Part shown: one piece after another, positions 14,205 through 15,907 of the stretch
How positions within the stretch are numbered: position 1 is the first letter of the stretch
Layout: each line of letters begins with the position of its first letter
Source: JBDNIO01 sp041688215
Lineage (GTDB): Bacteria > Pseudomonadota > Gammaproteobacteria > Nevskiales > Salinisphaeraceae
NCBI GenBank assembly: GCA_041688215.1
Contig: JBDNIO010000032.1
Coordinates: 1 to 15,907, forward strand
Reading direction: 5' to 3'
Length of the DNA: 15,907 nucleotides
Notes under the pieces: generated by a model
Told to the model about the DNA's origin: nothing
Seen by the model: the letters and a program-made list of their open reading frames with translations, nothing else
Database searches by the model: none
Program-made: the position numbers and the translations under genes

Positions 14205-14867
14205 ATGACCAACAAGAGCTTCACCCTGTCTGACCGCTTATATAATTATGTGTGTGACGTTTCCCTGCGCGAGCCGCCGCTATTGCGCCAGTTACGTGAA
14301 CACACCGCAAAGCGTGACGATGCCAACATGCAGATCGCGCCCGAGCAGGGCCAGTTCATGGCGCTGCTGCTGCAACTCATGCAGGCGCGCCGGGTTATCG
14401 AGGTGGGGGTTTATACCGGTTACAGCAGTCTGGCGATGGCGCTGGCGCTGCCGCGGGACGGGCGCATTCTGGCCTGCGATATCAACCCAGAAACCGCAGA
14501 AATTGCCCGCAGTTTCTGGGCGCGCGCAGAAGTATTCGACAAGATTGACCTGCGTCTGGGGCCGGCCCTGGCCACGCTGGACGCAGAGGTCGCCGCGGGT
14601 AATGCCGGCGGTTACGATTTCGCGTTTATCGACGCCGATAAAACCAGCTATGCGGATTATTATGAACGCTGTCTGGCGCTGCTGCGACCCGGCGGACTTG
14701 TCGCGGTCGACAATACCCTGTGGTCGGGACGGGTACTGGACACCCACAGTGACGACGAAGACACGAGCGCAATTCAGGCCTTCAACAACCGCGTGGCCGG
14801 AGACGAGCGCGTGGATATCTGCCTGCTGCCGCTGGCGGATGGACTGACGCTTTTACGCAAGCGCTAA
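14205..14867 (+). CDS. Class I SAM-dependent O-methyltransferase (caffeoyl-CoA OMT-like family)
   Basis: This is a 220-residue cytosolic methyltransferase of the cation-dependent O-methyltransferase family. Motifs are MQIAPEQGQFMALLLQLM (42-59), the SAM loop EVGVYTGYSSLAMA (66-79), acidic CDINPE (91-96), FIDADKTSYADYY (141-153, metal Asp143) and VAVDNTLWSGRVLD (166-179, Asp169-Asn170 as further ligands), followed by FNN (193-195). The family acts on catechol-like or hydroxylated small molecules, but the substrate cannot be told from sequence. The ATG at 14205 fits the family N-terminus. Upstream, TAAATT (14183-14188) could be a weak -10. The DUF938 gene follows after 21 bp, so the two are probably an operon. 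Confidence 0.93.
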   Translation: MTNKSFTLSDRLYNYVCDVSLREPPLLRQLREHTAKRDDANMQIAPEQGQFMALLLQLMQARRVIEVGVYTGYSSLAMALALPRDGRILACDINPETAEIARSFWARAEVFDKIDLRLGPALATLDAEVAAGNAGGYDFAFIDADKTSYADYYERCLALLRPGGLVAVDNTLWSGRVLDTHSDDEDTSAIQAFNNRVAGDERVDICLLPLADGLTLLRKR

Positions 14868-14888
14868 ATCAATACCCAGGGAATAACC

Positions 14889-15488
14889 ATGCCGCAAGAC
14901 TTACCGTATTCAGCCGCCAGCGAGCGCAACAGGGACCCCATACTGGCGGTATTGCGCGAGGTGTTTACCGTGCCGCAAAGCCTGCTGGAAATTGGCAGCG
15001 GCACAGGCCAGCACGCGGTGTATTTCGCCGAGCAGCTGCCGCACCTGCAATGGATTCCCAGTGAAACGCCGCAGCGCCAGGCCACCCTGGCACCGCGTCT
15101 GGCGCTTGCCCGGTTGCCGAATCTGCAGCCGACCCTGCAGCTGGATGTAACCTCGGAAAGCTGGCCAGTGGACAACGTGCAAGGCGTGTTTGCTGCCAAT
15201 GTCGCGCATATCATGAGTTGGGACGCAGTGGGTGCGATGTTCGCAGGCATGGGCCGCATCCTTGCATCCGGCGGGGCTTTTTGTTTATACGGCCCGTTTA
15301 ACACCAACGGCCAGTTCACCAGCGACAGTAATGCGACGTTTGATACGGATCTGCGCACGCGCGACGCGGCAATGGGCATCCGGGATCTGGCGGATTTGCA
15401 GGCACTGGCAAAACGTCACGCTCTCACCCTGGAGCAGGACTTCCCCATGCCAGCCAATAACCGACTGCTGGTCTGGCGCCGGACCTGA
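14889..15488 (+). CDS. DUF938 family SAM-dependent methyltransferase
   Basis: The 199-residue protein has the DUF938 hallmark N-terminus (PYSAASERNRDPIL, 6-19), a SAM-binding motif LLEIGSGTGQHAVYFAE (32-48) and the family motifs PSETP (57-61), DVTSESWP, AANVAHIMSWDAV and LYGPFNTNGQFTSDSNATFD. It ends in FPMPANNRLLVWRR, also family-typical. The biochemical substrate of DUF938 proteins is not something I can state. AGGGA lies about 8 bases before the ATG, a fair ribosome site. It sits 21 bp after the O-methyltransferase gene on the same strand. No terminator is evident after it. Confidence 0.94.
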   Translation: MPQDLPYSAASERNRDPILAVLREVFTVPQSLLEIGSGTGQHAVYFAEQLPHLQWIPSETPQRQATLAPRLALARLPNLQPTLQLDVTSESWPVDNVQGVFAANVAHIMSWDAVGAMFAGMGRILASGGAFCLYGPFNTNGQFTSDSNATFDTDLRTRDAAMGIRDLADLQALAKRHALTLEQDFPMPANNRLLVWRRT

Positions 15489-15671
15489 ACGGCCGGGTAA
15501 AAGCCTCTACGGGTAAACCCCTGGTCTTTGTTATAAACGCCTGCCGTCGCCTTGCATCCACGGGATAGCTCTGGCGCGTACTTGTTTACTGGGGACACTT
15601 CCCGCTCAGAGTTAGGTCAGGGGGCGTTGTGGTTCCCATACGCGCTTATTTAATAATTAAAGGAGTTACTC

Positions 15672-15707
15672 ATGCGAAAACTTTGGGCATCTGGATTAGC
15701 CGGTTGA
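15672..15707 (+). pseudogene. Start of a broken gene: strong ribosome site and 11 codons
   Basis: AAAGGAG (15659-15665) stands 6 bases before an ATG at 15672, one of the best ribosome sites in the window. An AT-rich stretch that could hold a promoter lies upstream. The frame reads MRKLWASGLAG and then stops at TGA (15705-15707). The residues (two basic residues, then small and hydrophobic ones) look like the beginning of a signal peptide cut short. No clear continuation is found in the other two frames. It may be the remnant of a gene truncated by insertion or deletion, or a true leader peptide. Confidence 0.35.
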
Positions 15708-15767
15708 CGAACACCTATCAGAACGGGTGTCCATCAAACCCTCTCAACGGATTACATGGTTGTCACC

Positions 15768-15907
15768 ACTAGTGTCCGGTTTGCAGAACGAAAAACCTAC
15801 TCAATACGATGCATATCAATAAGTTACCCGCAATTATAGGTGTCCACGATTTGAATGCACCAAACCGATTATCCGGCCATGCTTTGGGTTGTTCAACAAC
15901 CGGAAGC
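15768..15907 (+). mobile_element. Possible left end of an insertion sequence, cut by the window edge
   Basis: ACTAGTGTCCGG (15768-15779) resembles the terminal repeats I associate with some IS4-group elements and begins in the palindrome CACTAGTG (15767-15774). The sequence after it is lower in G+C than the core genes. From the ATG at 15809 a frame stays open to the edge (33 codons, beginning MHINKLPAIIGVHDLNAP), which I do not recognise. With no second end, target duplication or transposase visible, this is a weak call. Confidence 0.25.

Larger units (their letters stand above)
15489..15907. other. 419-bp tail without an intact gene
   Basis: After the DUF938 stop there is no complete gene. 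The first 160 bp are G+C-rich with a small direct repeat (CGGGTAAA at 15494-15501 and 15511-15518). From about 15640 the composition shifts clearly toward A+T. This part holds a short frame behind a strong ribosome site, three copies of the hexamer GTGTCC (near 15727, 15772 and 15838) and a reading frame that runs off the edge. The composition break and broken gene start suggest a remodelled or mobile-element border. Confidence 0.6.

Noticed and set aside
1..15907. CRISPR array, tRNA, rRNA or defence genes
   Set aside because: No regularly spaced repeats, no tRNA-like cloverleaf or rRNA sequence and no defence-family proteins were seen on either strand.

Overview
The window reads as a chromosomal stretch from a gammaproteobacterium of moderately high G+C. 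The evidence is gene order and protein type: an ftsY-ftsE-ftsX-rpoH cluster, a sigma-32 with an intact RpoH box, a thiD-thiE-hemL cluster, NADPH-type sulfite reductase (cysJ-cysI) and a cpdA-type cAMP phosphodiesterase. I cannot name the genus. Almost all genes are housekeeping genes. No complete mobile element, tRNA, rRNA or CRISPR array was seen.

Layout. (1) Positions 3-4289, plus strand: the 3' part of cysJ, cysI, and an AlkA-like DNA glycosylase, the last two closely spaced. This unit reduces sulfite to sulfide, with a base-excision repair gene at its end. A 149-bp nested inverted repeat sits between cysJ and cysI. (2) 4320-4348: a strong bidirectional terminator separates this unit from the convergent rpoH. 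(3) 12933 down to 4369, minus strand: a long co-directional run thiD, thiE, hemL, a DedA-PAP2-LssY fusion, ftsY, ftsE, ftsX, rpoH. Most junctions overlap or are under 20 bp. The two clear breaks are ftsY/ftsE, where a second repeat element with inverted 26-bp arms lies flush against both genes, and ftsX/rpoH, where rpoH probably has its own promoters. The run combines thiamine and tetrapyrrole synthesis with membrane protein targeting, cell-division ABC functions and the heat-shock sigma factor. (4) 12934-13372: a 439-bp gene-free region with an AT-rich palindromic block and a cluster of DnaA-box-like sites. (5) 14167 down to 13373: cpdA on the minus strand, divergent by 37 bp from (6) 14205-15488: two small SAM-dependent methyltransferases on the plus strand. 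(7) 15489-15907: a gene-free tail of visibly lower G+C. It holds an 11-codon reading frame behind an excellent ribosome binding site, probably the start of a broken gene, and a sequence that may be the end of an insertion element running off the window.

The best leads are the two palindromic intergenic elements, especially the one that supplies the ftsY stop codon; the DedA-PAP2-LssY fusion whose PAP2 domain has changes in all three signature motifs; and the DnaA-box cluster with its AT-rich neighbour. I did not find a clear new multi-gene system. The region is mostly ordinary core genome.
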